This document shows positions 27,076-36,800 of a stretch of 64,000 nt of DNA, in pieces. This stretch comes from Anaerolineales bacterium (GTDB taxonomy: Bacteria > Chloroflexota > Anaerolineae > Anaerolineales > Villigracilaceae): positions 2,354,714 through 2,418,713 of the forward strand of contig CP129480.1 of assembly GCA_030583885.1 (NCBI GenBank). Direction: 5' to 3'. The position numbers and the translations under genes were made by a program. Position 1 is the first letter of the stretch. Each line of letters begins with the position of its first letter. The notes below the pieces were generated by a model. That model saw nothing but the letters and a program-made list of their open reading frames with translations. It did no database searches and was not told the DNA's origin.

Positions 27076-28197
27076 ACCTTGTAAAACATAAGTCATGCAG
27101 ATCGTCAATGCCAGCCCGTACCACCACCCCCAGAATATAAAATTAATCGAACCCAAATAATAAAAGTGCATGATGAAATTGAAGGGGACGGTCAGCATTG
27201 CCGCCGCAATGCTTGTGGACAATCCCCATTTTTTTAGCGAGAAAAAGATGGGGAGCGCAAGGATCGTATACCCTGCCCATGAAATGGGAGAGGCGAGCAG
27301 GCACAACAAAACACCCGCGGAATTCACAACCTCGGATGGGATTTCCTGTTTGTTAATGCGGGCACGGTGGATGAGAAAAATGGTGATCAGGATGAGCAGG
27401 ACAGCCAGACCCATGCCGATTTCCGGGTGACCGATTCTGCTTGTCAGCCCGATTAGAGAGCTGTTCCCGGGCATGGACAATATCTTGTTGTCCACATTTG
27501 CCGCCTCCAGCCATTGCAGATAAACCGTGGGCGGCATTCGGGTCAACGGGATAAGTCCGGTGATGGCAATTGTAGCGACCGAAGCCTTTAATGCGGCCCA
27601 GTTCCCTGCAATGGCGAGCAACAGCAGCCAGATGGCGAAATTGGGCTTGATGCTGATCAACAACCCCAGGAATATACCCGCATAGAGTTGGTTTTTCCGG
27701 AGTGAATTGATCCAAATCAGAGACACGAGCAGGAGTAGCGGGGTGTATATTTGTCCCAACCCTGTCGTATGCCAAAAACCCGCAAGCGAAAATGCCCAGA
27801 GGATGCGCAGGGCAGACGGTTTGTATTGGTTTGACAATACCAGCACTGATATGGCGTAGACAAGCGATGATAATATTCTCCATAGATTGATTGCCCGGAG
27901 CGGATCGCTGTCGGCCAGTGATTCAAATACCAACAGGGTTATGGGCGGGTTTAAGTTGGGTAGTTTTCCGCCGCTTTGCACACGAGGGAAGTAGGCTTCG
28001 AAAATCAGTGGGGAGGAAGTGCCGTATGGATTATTCCCCGCTTTTAATTCAATGCCCGATGCGATAAATGACCCGAAGTCCGCCAGTTCGTTACGGGAGG
28101 AGGAGACCACATTGAAATTAAATGAGATTGAAAAAAGCATCCAGGCGGCCGCCATTATAGATCCAACAATCGTGAACCACTTTTTTGTTTTAAGCAT
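27037..28197 (-). CDS. GT87 (DUF2029) membrane glycosyltransferase
   Basis: The protein has 386 residues and is highly hydrophobic. After the first helix, DFGSFIASGIELKAGNNPYG and NLNPPITLLVFESLA match the GT-C type GT87 family, with the Asp near the first extracytoplasmic loop as catalytic candidate. TTGLGQIYTPLLLLVSLIW, then LGLLISIKPNFAIWLLLLA, complete the signature. Known relatives use polyprenyl-phosphate mannose. A TATAAT box lies five bases before the ATG. It converges on the preceding gene and may close the polysaccharide locus. Confidence 0.85.
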   Translation of the reverse strand: MLKTKKWFTIVGSIMAAAWMLFSISFNFNVVSSSRNELADFGSFIASGIELKAGNNPYGTSSPLIFEAYFPRVQSGGKLPNLNPPITLLVFESLADSDPLRAINLWRILSSLVYAISVLVLSNQYKPSALRILWAFSLAGFWHTTGLGQIYTPLLLLVSLIWINSLRKNQLYAGIFLGLLISIKPNFAIWLLLLAIAGNWAALKASVATIAITGLIPLTRMPPTVYLQWLEAANVDNKILSMPGNSSLIGLTSRIGHPEIGMGLAVLLILITIFLIHRARINKQEIPSEVVNSAGVLLCLLASPISWAGYTILALPIFFSLKKWGLSTSIAAAMLTVPFNFIMHFYYLGSINFIFWGWWYGLALTICMTYVLQGLLHSDRIAVKRS

Positions 28198-28222
28198 TTC
28201 TCATTATATCGTGCGTGTAATT

Positions 28223-28256
28223 AAAAAATCCGGGCCGTTTTCGGCCCGGATTTTTT
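28223..28256. terminator. Strong bidirectional terminator
   Basis: AAAAAATCCGGGCCG and CGGCCCGGATTTTTT form a perfect stem with a short loop, after the SET-domain gene. Confidence 0.85.
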
Positions 28257-28262
28257 CTTGTC

Positions 28263-28751
28263 CTACTTTTCCTGTAAATTTTTCAGATGTAGTTTTGTAT
28301 TCTTGAGCAGTTCGATCATTAGATCACGGATGTGCGGATTGAGATAGTGGTTTTCCAGTGTGGAGAGCGGCAGGAAACGTGCGCCGGCAACCACGTGGAT
28401 GCAATTTGCGGCTCCGCACAGGCAGATGAAGGGTGCCTGCATTTCCCATTCCGTGGATGGGTAGAAGAATGAGAGTTCCTCGCCTTTATCGATGTCACGG
28501 CGCGCGATCATCAGCATTTTGTCAGTGTCGAGGATCACGTTCGGGTCACAGGAGTGGTTCAACGCGGCAAGTTTGCCGACGTGGGTGTGCCGCTCGCGCG
28601 CGATCTGGACGGTGAAGCGGTTGGGCTTGTCCATGATGTTCTCGCTGGGCATGGAGCAGATCACCTCGCCCTTCTTATAGGCTTGTTTGGTGATTAAGGT
28701 TCTAAATTTATTTTCTGTTTTGACACTTACTGTTTCCATTGTTGTGATCAT
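28263..28751 (-). CDS. SET-domain protein (putative protein-lysine methyltransferase)
   Basis: The protein has 162 residues. The SET core is visible in LAALNHSCDPNVILD (about 61-75) and ARRDIDKGEELSFFYPSTEWEM (about 83-104), followed by a cysteine post-SET segment FICLCGAANCIH that could bind zinc with the upstream Cys. NHSCxPN and the GEELxxxY motif form the cofactor and substrate site in this family. AAGGAG precedes the first ATG at eight bases. Bacterial SET proteins act on ribosomal, chromatin-like or host proteins; the target here is unknown. Confidence 0.88.
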   Translation of the reverse strand: MITTMETVSVKTENKFRTLITKQAYKKGEVICSMPSENIMDKPNRFTVQIARERHTHVGKLAALNHSCDPNVILDTDKMLMIARRDIDKGEELSFFYPSTEWEMQAPFICLCGAANCIHVVAGARFLPLSTLENHYLNPHIRDLMIELLKNTKLHLKNLQEK

Positions 28752-28934
28752 TTATATTTTCTCCTTTTACAAATAATATTAAATCATCTGTTTTAGTATA
28801 GTCATTATGGGTTTAATTACAAGGGTTAATAAGACCTGTTGAAATATTTTAAGGTTGCAACATTGGTAAAAAATATTCACCGCCAAGTTATCGGCGGCGC
28901 ATTAAAAGTGGACACTGCGGTGCTGTGAGCCGGA
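28752..28934. other. Intergenic region
   Basis: The spacer is 183 bases and AT-rich near the SET gene. A small CCGCC/GGCGG hairpin lies near 28880-28900. No gene is seen. Confidence 0.4.
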
Positions 28935-30092
28935 TTAGAACAAATGGAGCTGCGCGCCGGGCATGCGCCCATCCAGCAGAACGTATGGTGCGGCACGTTC
29001 GGCGATGATGCCAAGTCTTTTCAATGAGGCAAGGTCACGCAGGCGCTTGATCCTTCTTGCATGTAGAATTGCATCCGCGCCTTTGATGCCAATGCCGGGG
29101 ATCCTGATCAACTGGTGTTTGTCCGCCGTGTTGATCTCGATGGGGGTGTGGATCAAGTTCATTTGCGCCCAGGCAAGTTTGGGGTCGGCATGCAGCGGCA
29201 GGTTTTCATCCGCCGTGAAAGGCAGGTCTTCGAGGTCGAAACCATAATCGCGCAGAAGGAAAGATGCCTGATACAAACGGTGTTCGCGCATGGGGTCCAC
29301 GGCCGGCTTGTTCTCGAGAGGTGTATCGCGGACGGGATGAAAGGCGGAGAAATAGGCGCGTTTTAGGTGAACGTTCTTCATCAACCATTGCGTGGTATTG
29401 AGCAGTTCGAGGTCGCTTTCATCCGAACCACCGGCCACGAACTGGGTGACGCTGGATGGGTATTTACCGTTCCAGAATTTATATGCAGGCACCGTACGTC
29501 TGATCTCCTCCACCCACTTGAGCGAACGCAGCAATTCTTCAAAGAAAATCTTGTGCGGAGCCAGCCGCGCCAACCGTTCGGTGCTGGGCGCTTCGAGGTT
29601 GACGGAAATGCGGTCTGCCAACTGCATGGCGCGATAGACCTGGTCCTTCTCCGCGCCGGGCATGATCTTGAGATGGACATACCCGCGAAATTGATGCTTC
29701 TTTCGCAGAAGTTCCGCCGTGTCAAGAAGCTTGTCCATTGTACGGACTCCGCCTCCCGCCAGCCCGGAGCTGAGGAATACACCTTCCGCCATTCCAACCC
29801 GATTCATTTTACTGAACAACCCTGCAAATTCATCTGGCTTGAACGTGGCGCGTCGGAAATCGCGTCCTGCGCGGAAGGGGCAGTAATGGCAATCACGCTC
29901 GCAGGCGGAGGAGAGCAGGGTTTTGAGCAGGACGATTTTCTGCCCGTTGGGGAGTTGGGCGGGATGTGTGAAGGCGTGGTTATTTTCTTTAGGGGAGTAG
30001 CAGGCTGGAGCGTGAAGAGACGCGGAAGGCTCTCCATCCGCTTCGAATTGCATTTGGGAGGATAACTCTTTGAGCGTTTCCAGCGAGTTCAT
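28935..30092 (-). CDS. Radical SAM protein with C-terminal helix-hairpin-helix (putative DNA modification/repair)
   Basis: The protein has 385 residues. The radical SAM cluster motif is CERDCHYCPF (about 64-73), within LLKTLLSSACERDC. GVFLSSGLAGGGVRTMDKLLDTAELLRKKHQFRGYVHLKIMPG and the RISVNLEAPSTERLARLAP stretch match the family annotated as putative DNA modification/repair radical SAM protein. The end NTADKHQLIRIPGIGIKGADAIL is a helix-hairpin-helix DNA-binding unit. Its common partner, a uracil-DNA glycosylase-like protein, is not adjacent. The ATG lies six bases after TATAAT with no Shine-Dalgarno sequence. Confidence 0.9.
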   Translation of the reverse strand: MNSLETLKELSSQMQFEADGEPSASLHAPACYSPKENNHAFTHPAQLPNGQKIVLLKTLLSSACERDCHYCPFRAGRDFRRATFKPDEFAGLFSKMNRVGMAEGVFLSSGLAGGGVRTMDKLLDTAELLRKKHQFRGYVHLKIMPGAEKDQVYRAMQLADRISVNLEAPSTERLARLAPHKIFFEELLRSLKWVEEIRRTVPAYKFWNGKYPSSVTQFVAGGSDESDLELLNTTQWLMKNVHLKRAYFSAFHPVRDTPLENKPAVDPMREHRLYQASFLLRDYGFDLEDLPFTADENLPLHADPKLAWAQMNLIHTPIEINTADKHQLIRIPGIGIKGADAILHARRIKRLRDLASLKRLGIIAERAAPYVLLDGRMPGAQLHLF

Positions 30093-30098
30093 CCATCC

Positions 30099-30127
30099 AT
30101 TATAGAATAAATGTTCTGAATATTCAA
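30099..30127 (-). promoter_or_regulatory. Promoter of radical SAM gene (leaderless)
   Basis: On the minus strand TTGAAT (30122-30127), a 17-base spacer and TATAAT (30099-30104) end six bases before the ATG. Confidence 0.65.
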
Positions 30128-30201
30128 GAGGGAAAATTCAGGCAAAATGGGGGAAATTTGTCACTTGGGCGCAGTGGATGGGGTGGATATACTGATGGAA
30201 A

Positions 30202-30247
30202 TCATGTCATTGCGAACTGCCGTCGGTTGAGTAGCCCGCAGGGCGTA
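30202..30247. repeat. Interspersed intergenic repeat, second copies of motifs A and B
   Basis: TCATGTCATTGCGA at 30202-30215 matches 3736-3749. The 23 bases at 30225-30247 match 4373-4395 inverted, with one mismatch. The rest of the 30093-30343 spacer is GC-rich and has no gene. Confidence 0.5.
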
Positions 30248-30343
30248 CACTTGCACCGAAGCCATGCTCGGACGCCCCAACCTCGTCGTCGTGGCGCGTC
30301 TCATGCCACTCCTTCTCGCAACGACATTTCTCAGGAGGCTTAG

Positions 30344-31153
30344 ATGTGTGAATTTTGCACGCAGCACGGGGAAGGGGAGAAGTGGTACCTGACGATGGAA
30401 AATTATTCCAAAGACCTGCTGGACCAGAATCGGCGGCGGGAGTATGCGGCGGACTTCCTGAACGGATTCCATAAGCGCGTGCCGAAAAGCATTAAGCAGT
30501 TGGACGTGATCCGCAAGACGCCGTTGATGAAATTGGCAAAGCCCGTGCTGACGCATCACCAGAAGCAGGATCATTACGGGCAGGTGGTGCCATTGGAGGA
30601 TGTGGAAAAAATCTTCGAGGCAATGGTACAGGGAGCGGTGCGCCTGCCGTGCGTGTGCCGGCGCGTGACGACAGGGAATATGAACGCGCGCTACTGCTAC
30701 GGCTTGACGATGGACAAGCAGATGTACGACGCGCTGGACGACTCGTTCAATCTGGAGACGTTATCGAAAGAAGAAGCCCTGGAGTCCATTCGCAAATTGG
30801 ACAAGGAAGGACTGGTCCATTCGGTGTGGACCTTCAAGACTCCCTTCATCGGCGGTTTGTGCAACTGCGACCAGGACTGCATGGCATACCGCATCACACA
30901 CGCACGCAGAGATTACCCGGTCATGTTCCGTGCCGAGTGGATCGCGGAGGTCGCGCCCGAGGTGTGCAACGGCTGCCGGCTGTGTATGCGCCAGTGTCAG
31001 TATGGGGCGATCCGTTATTCGTCGAACAATAAAAAGGTGACAATCGACCCGGCGGTGTGTTATGGGTGCGGAGTGTGCCGCGCAAGTTGCAGCAAGGATG
31101 CGATCACGCTCTCCCCGCGGGAAAGTGTGGCGGAGGCAGTCGGGCTGTGGTGA
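30344..31153 (+). CDS. Iron-sulfur protein with two C-terminal [4Fe-4S] motifs
   Basis: The protein has 269 residues. It begins with CEFC, has a central cysteine set (LPCVCRRV, then YCYGL, then CNCDQDCMAYRI), and ends in a two-cluster ferredoxin domain: CNGCRLCMRQCQYGAI and CYGCGVCRASCSKDAI. The ribosome-binding site CAGGAGG sits seven bases before the ATG. Family members are annotated only as 4Fe-4S binding proteins; a redox or electron-transfer role is likely, but the partner is unknown. It appears monocistronic. Confidence 0.8.
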   Translation: MCEFCTQHGEGEKWYLTMENYSKDLLDQNRRREYAADFLNGFHKRVPKSIKQLDVIRKTPLMKLAKPVLTHHQKQDHYGQVVPLEDVEKIFEAMVQGAVRLPCVCRRVTTGNMNARYCYGLTMDKQMYDALDDSFNLETLSKEEALESIRKLDKEGLVHSVWTFKTPFIGGLCNCDQDCMAYRITHARRDYPVMFRAEWIAEVAPEVCNGCRLCMRQCQYGAIRYSSNNKKVTIDPAVCYGCGVCRASCSKDAITLSPRESVAEAVGLW

Positions 31154-31223
31154 TTCGCCGTCACTGATGTATAATGTGCATTGACAAGCCCGTTTGTCTG
31201 TTAATATCGAAAGGAGTTGAATC

Positions 31224-31304
31224 ATGGCGAACAAGGAACAAAAGGGAAAGAACAAGGAGAAGAAGAAGAAAAAGAAAGTGAAGCCGAAGGAGACGAAGAA
31301 GTAA
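31224..31304 (+). CDS. Lysine-rich 26-residue microprotein
   Basis: The 27-codon frame begins MANKEQKGK. About half of its residues are lysine, with a central run KEKKKKKKVK and end PKETKK. It has a perfect AAGGAG seven bases before the ATG and is followed four bases after the stop by a strong intrinsic terminator, so it is very likely a real, separately transcribed gene. TTGACA at 31181-31186 and AT-rich sequence near 31202 could be its promoter. The charge suggests RNA, ribosome or DNA binding; no function is known to me. Confidence 0.75.
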   Translation: MANKEQKGKNKEKKKKKKVKPKETKK

Positions 31305-31310
31305 TGGACA

Positions 31311-31353
31311 AGCCGGCCCCTCAGTCAGTGATGATTAAGGGGCTGGCTTTTTT
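31311..31353 (+). terminator. Terminator after the microprotein gene
   Basis: AGCCGGCCCCT pairs with AGGGGCTGGCT, followed by six T. Confidence 0.85.
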
Positions 31354-31367
31354 ACAGACAATTCAAA

Positions 31368-31373
31368 TATAAT
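31368..31373 (+). promoter_or_regulatory. TATAAT seven bases before the ATG of the 255-residue membrane protein
   Basis: A perfect -10 hexamer lies seven bases before the start codon and no Shine-Dalgarno sequence is seen. The -35 region is weak. Confidence 0.5.
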
Positions 31374-31380
31374 CACGAGC

Positions 31381-32148
31381 ATGAACCCACTCAACCGCAA
31401 CCTCCGTGACACCTTCCACTTCTCCTCGCACGACCTGCTCGCCAACCGCGCCGGCAAACTCTCCGAACGTCAACAGGCCCGCCAGTCCGCGCTGGGGACG
31501 AGCCTCAAAGTCGGCATCGCCTTCTTCGTCGTGGTCATGCTCGGCTCGCTCGGTGTCTTCTTCATCATCTCCTCCGCCTCGGGCGCGAACGCAGGCGCAT
31601 CGTCCTTCGATACGATGGTCACCACGGGCGTTCTGATCGGCGTGTTCGCGCTCGTCCTCGTCGTCTCGCTGTTTGCCAGTCAAAAGCATCTCGCCGCAGC
31701 GCGTGGGAGACAGATCCAAAAAGCGGAAGGGGAGGCGGCGCATGGCAAAATCCGCGCGGACTCTGCCAACTTTGAGATCAAGATCGGCAGGACGAAGATC
31801 CGCCTCATCACGCAGGGACAGTTGGACTCGTTTCGAGTGGGGGAGTCCTACCGCCTGTACTTTCTCCCTGGTCCCATGCCGGTCATCCTCTCTGCCGAAG
31901 TCATCGGCACCGAAGCCGAAGCGGATTCATACATCGAACCCGCCAATCCCATCGAAGACGATCTCGTCATCCAACAACAGCAGAGATCGCGCCGCGTGGT
32001 CGGCGTGCTGGCCGTGCTGACGCTCGGCTTTCCGCTGGCGATGCTGGCGGCATCCGCGCTGCCCGAATCCTTGCGCTGTGTGGTCTGGTTCGCACTGCTG
32101 GGCATCGGCTTTGGCTTCGTCTTCTGGGCGCTGAGGCGGGTGGGGTAG
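31381..32148 (+). CDS. Membrane protein of unknown function
   Basis: The protein has 255 residues. Two helices lie near 42-65 and 80-102, then a soluble mostly beta region (about 120-200; IRADSANFEIKIGRTKIRLITQ, YRLYFLPGPMPVILSAE), then two C-terminal helices (about 208-250). This resembles membrane proteins with a central OB-like domain, but I cannot name a family. It is monocistronic and probably leaderless. Confidence 0.75.
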   Translation: MNPLNRNLRDTFHFSSHDLLANRAGKLSERQQARQSALGTSLKVGIAFFVVVMLGSLGVFFIISSASGANAGASSFDTMVTTGVLIGVFALVLVVSLFASQKHLAAARGRQIQKAEGEAAHGKIRADSANFEIKIGRTKIRLITQGQLDSFRVGESYRLYFLPGPMPVILSAEVIGTEAEADSYIEPANPIEDDLVIQQQQRSRRVVGVLAVLTLGFPLAMLAASALPESLRCVVWFALLGIGFGFVFWALRRVG

Positions 32149-32349
32149 GGGAGTTCGTGAGACGCGGCGCGTGATGCGTACTTCGTGATGCATGAATGTT
32201 GATCACCATCCTTTCATCAAAAAACAATTCAACGTCTGCCGTCCATCGTCCACGGTCAAATACGGTAATGGGGGAATGAAGGTTCGCAAAATTCCCATCA
32301 ACTTCAAAAATATATCTTATGTTTTCGATAAGTATTATTATCAAAAACA

Positions 32350-32377
32350 TTGACAGATCGGCGGAAATTCGTATAAT
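32350..32377 (+). promoter_or_regulatory. Consensus promoter of the recombinase gene (leaderless)
   Basis: A perfect TTGACA (32350-32355) and perfect TATAAT (32372-32377) have a 16-base spacer. The ATG starts seven bases later. Confidence 0.8.
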
Positions 32378-32384
32378 CATCCCC

Positions 32385-33419
32385 ATGACAGATACATCCA
32401 ACATTTCCATCACCATTTCTGCTGTGATAAGGAATTATCTGGACATGGTGGAACGCTCCCGCAGCAAACATACCATGCTTGCGTACAAGAATGCCATGCG
32501 CATCTTCCACCAAGTGTTGGTGGAAAAGTCGCTGGAGCCCGACTCCACACCCATCCAAAAACTCACAGAAGACCTGATCTCGCCCATGGCGGACTATCTA
32601 AAAGTCTTCGCCCCCGCCACCGAGCAACTCTATTTGCAGGCTGTCAAGGGGTTCCTGCTGTATGTGGATTCTGAGCGTCTGGCAAATATCAACCAATCGC
32701 GTGTGACGGTGCTTATCAGGCAACGCTCACGCCGCCCCGGAATACGCTATCCACAGTTCCCCGCAGAGGACATTGATACGCTGTTAGGGAAGGCTAAACG
32801 CGTTGAAAACCTGCTCATGAACGCCAGTGACGTGGATGAGTTCATAAACGTTAAGCTACGCGCATACCGCGACCGTGCCTTTTTGCTTACTCTGGCAGAT
32901 ACAGGCTTTCGTGTCCATGAAGCCTGCAACCTTCGGCGCGGCGATATCGACTGGAACGAACAGCGCGCCCTCATTATTGGTAAAGGCGACAAGCAGGCTG
33001 TGGTCCGCTTTACATCGCGTTCCCTGCAAGCCATCCAGGAGTATCTCGCCCAACGCGCCGCACTCGATGGAAATTCAGGCAGGCAATTGAGCTCCCTGCC
33101 TCTCTTTGCCCGCCACGATAAAGGCGCCGGCAAAAAGGTCAAGCCAATCACGCCTGCCACCGGCCGCAACATCGTCAAGGAACGAGTGCTGCAATTTTTA
33201 GGCAGGGAGATGGCCGGCAAGATCACCCCGCACTCCTTCCGCCATTATTTTGTCACGTCCGTGCTGCGCGGTACTGGAAATTTAAGGATTGCGCAGGAAC
33301 TTGCACGGCACAAAAATATTCAAGTTACACAACGATATACCCATCTTTCGAACGATGAGCTGGACAAGGCCTACTACGAGGTCTTCGAGAAAAGACAATC
33401 AGATCAGTCCGGCGAATGA
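32385..33419 (+). CDS. Tyrosine recombinase / site-specific integrase (XerC/D-like)
   Basis: The protein has 344 residues. The N-terminal SAM-like core-binding domain is within about 1-105. The catalytic domain has Arg in LADTGFRVHEACNLRRGDID, HSFRH in ITPHSFRHYFVTSVLRGTGN, LARHKNIQVTQRYTHL with the active Tyr, and a C-terminal helix. ATG 32385 is chosen because the consensus promoter would start transcription at about this base. No att site, phage or excisionase gene is recognised next to it, so a resident Xer-like or cassette role is possible. Confidence 0.88.
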   Translation: MTDTSNISITISAVIRNYLDMVERSRSKHTMLAYKNAMRIFHQVLVEKSLEPDSTPIQKLTEDLISPMADYLKVFAPATEQLYLQAVKGFLLYVDSERLANINQSRVTVLIRQRSRRPGIRYPQFPAEDIDTLLGKAKRVENLLMNASDVDEFINVKLRAYRDRAFLLTLADTGFRVHEACNLRRGDIDWNEQRALIIGKGDKQAVVRFTSRSLQAIQEYLAQRAALDGNSGRQLSSLPLFARHDKGAGKKVKPITPATGRNIVKERVLQFLGREMAGKITPHSFRHYFVTSVLRGTGNLRIAQELARHKNIQVTQRYTHLSNDELDKAYYEVFEKRQSDQSGE

Positions 33420-33548
33420 CCAGTCAGCGCCTCTCCCACGACGATACTTGATACGCTTCCCCTCGAGAATCCCCATCCTTTTTGAAAAACAGACTGCCAG
33501 CCCAGCGGCGGTGGCATAGGTGAACTTGGCCCTGTCAGATACGACTGC

Positions 33549-33701
33549 ATGACCAGCCCGATGGAATCTGAAGTGTTCATCCACTACAGCTACTTAAACC
33601 TGCACCTCAGTTTTTGGCTGGAGGATCCACCAGAAGACCAAACACGCATTCACAACCTTGCCCGATTGATGCTAACCCGTCTTTTTGAACGTGGTAATTA
33701 A
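33549..33701 (+). CDS. Possible small protein or gene remnant, 50 residues
   Basis: The open frame from ATG 33549 has protein-like composition (SEVFIHYSYLNLHLSFWLED and a C-terminal NLARLMLTRLFERG helix). No ribosome-binding site or promoter is convincing. It may be the tail of a gene lost next to the recombinase. The rest of 33420-33831 appears empty. Confidence 0.3.
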   Translation: MTSPMESEVFIHYSYLNLHLSFWLEDPPEDQTRIHNLARLMLTRLFERGN

Positions 33702-33818
33702 TCTTTTTCGTATTCGCCAGCTGTTCGATCGCTTACATTCCCGACTTATAGCGTATGCGGATATGCCGTGAAAAAGGTGTTTTATCCACGCATGACTGAG
33801 GGCACCCTGCTCCAATGA

Positions 33819-33824
33819 TATAAT
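33819..33824 (+). promoter_or_regulatory. TATAAT seven bases before the giant repeat gene
   Basis: A perfect -10 hexamer is followed by seven bases and the ATG. There is no Shine-Dalgarno sequence and the -35 is weak. Confidence 0.5.
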
Positions 33825-33831
33825 TCCACAA

Positions 33832-36800
33832 ATGGCGTTTGGAATCATCATCGTTGGAGCAGGGATCCTGCTGACCCTGGGGATACTTGGCCTGTGGGCT
33901 GGCATGCGTGCCATGCAAAACAGCCGTGGTTTGGCAAATTATCAGGTTCGGGGAAAATTTAGGGCAAGCGCTCGAAACGCCTATCTGCTTGGGGGTATTT
34001 TATTAATCTCATCCACCGCGCTCGCACTGTATGCATTTTCAGGTACACCCGTATTTGAACTTCCACCGCTTCCAGGCCTTTTTTCAGCTATCGATGCGCC
34101 CGCATCCCCCACTGTGGGCGCATCATCCGTGGATGCGACGCCAACATCCGTCAGCCTGGCCACCGCCACGTTCCAGTTGCCAGACTCCCCGACGCCAGAG
34201 GCGTTCACGGAAAACCCTGTCCCCCCCTCCCCCACCCCGCCAGCCACCAGCACCCCGGTCACCATCGTCGTCAACATTTATTTTACGAACAACGCTAACC
34301 TTGAACAAAAGGTCGAGCCGTACGATCAGGCAGTCCGGCGTGAAATTCTTACAACCGATCCGATAAAAGGTGCGCTGGATGCGTACTTTACCGGTCCGAA
34401 CGCCCAGGAGGCGCGGCGCGGGCTTTCGGCCACATGGAATGGGTTTTTGGGATATAAAAAATATGAGCTGGCAATCGACGGCACATTAAAGGTGTACCTG
34501 ATTGGATACTGCCAGGCTCAATCGGATTTTTACAGTTTTGCCGATCCGTTGGGTAAAACCCTCAGGCAGTTCAGCGGGGTACGGTATGTAAAATTTTATG
34601 ATGAATATGGAAGAACACAGAATCCTCGTGACGGCTCGGATTCCATTCCTGTGTGTGTGATTCCAACCCCGACAGCAACACTGACAGTAACACGTACGCC
34701 ATCCAATACGCCAACCGCAACCATCACGCCATCCAATACATCGACAGCAACTTTTACACCCACTTCAACTTTCGCCCCATCCAGCACGCCGAGGGCGACC
34801 CTTACCCCCTCCAATACACCAACCGCAACTTTTACACCGTCCAAAACCCCAAGTGCAACTATTACCCCGTTAAGTACAGCCACGGCAACTTTTACGCTGA
34901 CCTTCACGCCATCGAAGACACCGACGCTGACCTTCACCCCGTCCAATACCCCCACGGCGACCTTCACGCCGTCGAATACACCGACTGCGACCTTCACGCC
35001 ATCGAAGACACCGACCGCGACCTTCACGCCGTCCAATACCCCCACGCTGACCTTCACGCCGTCGAAGACACCGACGCTGACCTTCACGCCGTCCAACACC
35101 CCCACCGCGACGTTCACGCCATCGAAGACACCGACCGCGACCTTCACGCCGTCCAACACACCGACTGCGACGTTCACGCCATCGAAGACACCGACCGCGA
35201 CCTTCACGCCGTCGAATACCCCCACGGCGACCTTCACCCCGTCCAACACACCGACCGCGACCTTCACGCCATCGAAGACACCGACGCTGACCTTCACGCC
35301 ATCGAAGACACCGACGCTGACCTTCACGCCGTCGAAGACACCGACCGCGACCTTCACGCCGTCGAAGACACCGACCGCGACGTTCACGCCATCGAAGACA
35401 CCGACTGCGACGTTCACGCCATCGAAGACACCGACCGCGACCTTCACGCCGTCCAATACCCCCACGCTGACCTTCACGCCGTCGAAGACACCGACCGCGA
35501 CGTTCACGCCATCGAAGACACCGACTGCGACGTTCACGCCATCGAAGACACCGACCGCGACCTTCACGCCGTCCAACACACCGACTGCGACGTTCACGCC
35601 ATCGAAGACACCGACGCTGACCTTCACGCCGTCGAATACCCCCACGGCGACCTTCACCCCGTCCAACACACCGACCGCGACCTTCACGCCATCGAAGACA
35701 CCGACGCTGACCTTCACCCCGTCGAAGACACCGACCGCGACGTTCACGCCATCGAAGACACCGACCGCGACCTTCACGCCATCGAAGACACCGACGCTGA
35801 CCTTCACGCCATCGAAGACACCGACGCTGACCTTCACGCCGTCGAAGACACCGACGCTGACCTTCACGCCGTCGAAGACACCGACGCTGACCTTCACGCC
35901 GTCCAACACACCGACCGCGACGTTCACGCCATCGAAGACACCGACTGCGACGTTCACGCCATCGAAGACACCGACCGCGACCTTCACGCCGTCCAACACA
36001 CCGACTGCGACGTTCACACCATCGAAGACACCGACGCTGACCTTCACGCCGTCGAATACCCCCACGGCGACCTTCACCCCGTCCAACACACCGACCGCGA
36101 CCTTCACGCCATCGAAGACACCGACGCTGACCTTCACCCCGTCGAAGACACCGACCGCGACGTTCACGCCATCGAAGACACCGACCGCGACCTTCACGCC
36201 ATCGAAGACACCGACGCTGACCTTCACGCCATCGAAGACACCGACGCTGACCTTCACGCCGTCCAATACCCCCACGCTGACCTTCACGCCGTCGAAGACA
36301 CCGACGCTGACCTTCACGCCGTCCAATACCCCCACGCTGACCTTCACGCCGTCCAACACCCCCACGGCGACCTTCACGCCGTCGAAGACACCGACCGCGA
36401 CCTTCACCCCGTCGAAGACACCGACCGCGACGTTCACGCCATCGAATACACCGACCGCGACGTTCACGCCATCGAATACACCGACCGCGACCTTCACGCC
36501 GTCCAACACACCGACTGCGACGTTCACGCCATCGAAGACACCGACCGCGACGTTCACGCCATCGAATACACCGACCGCGACCTTCACGCCGTCGAAGACA
36601 CCGACCGCGACCTTCACGCCGTCGAAGACACCGACCGCGACGTTCACGCCATCGAATACACCGACCGCGACGTTCACGCCATCGAATACACCGACCGCGA
36701 CCTTCACGCCATCGAATACACCGACCGCGACCTTCACGCCGTCCAACACACCGACTGCGACGTTCACGCCATCGAATACACCGACCGCGACCTTCACGCC

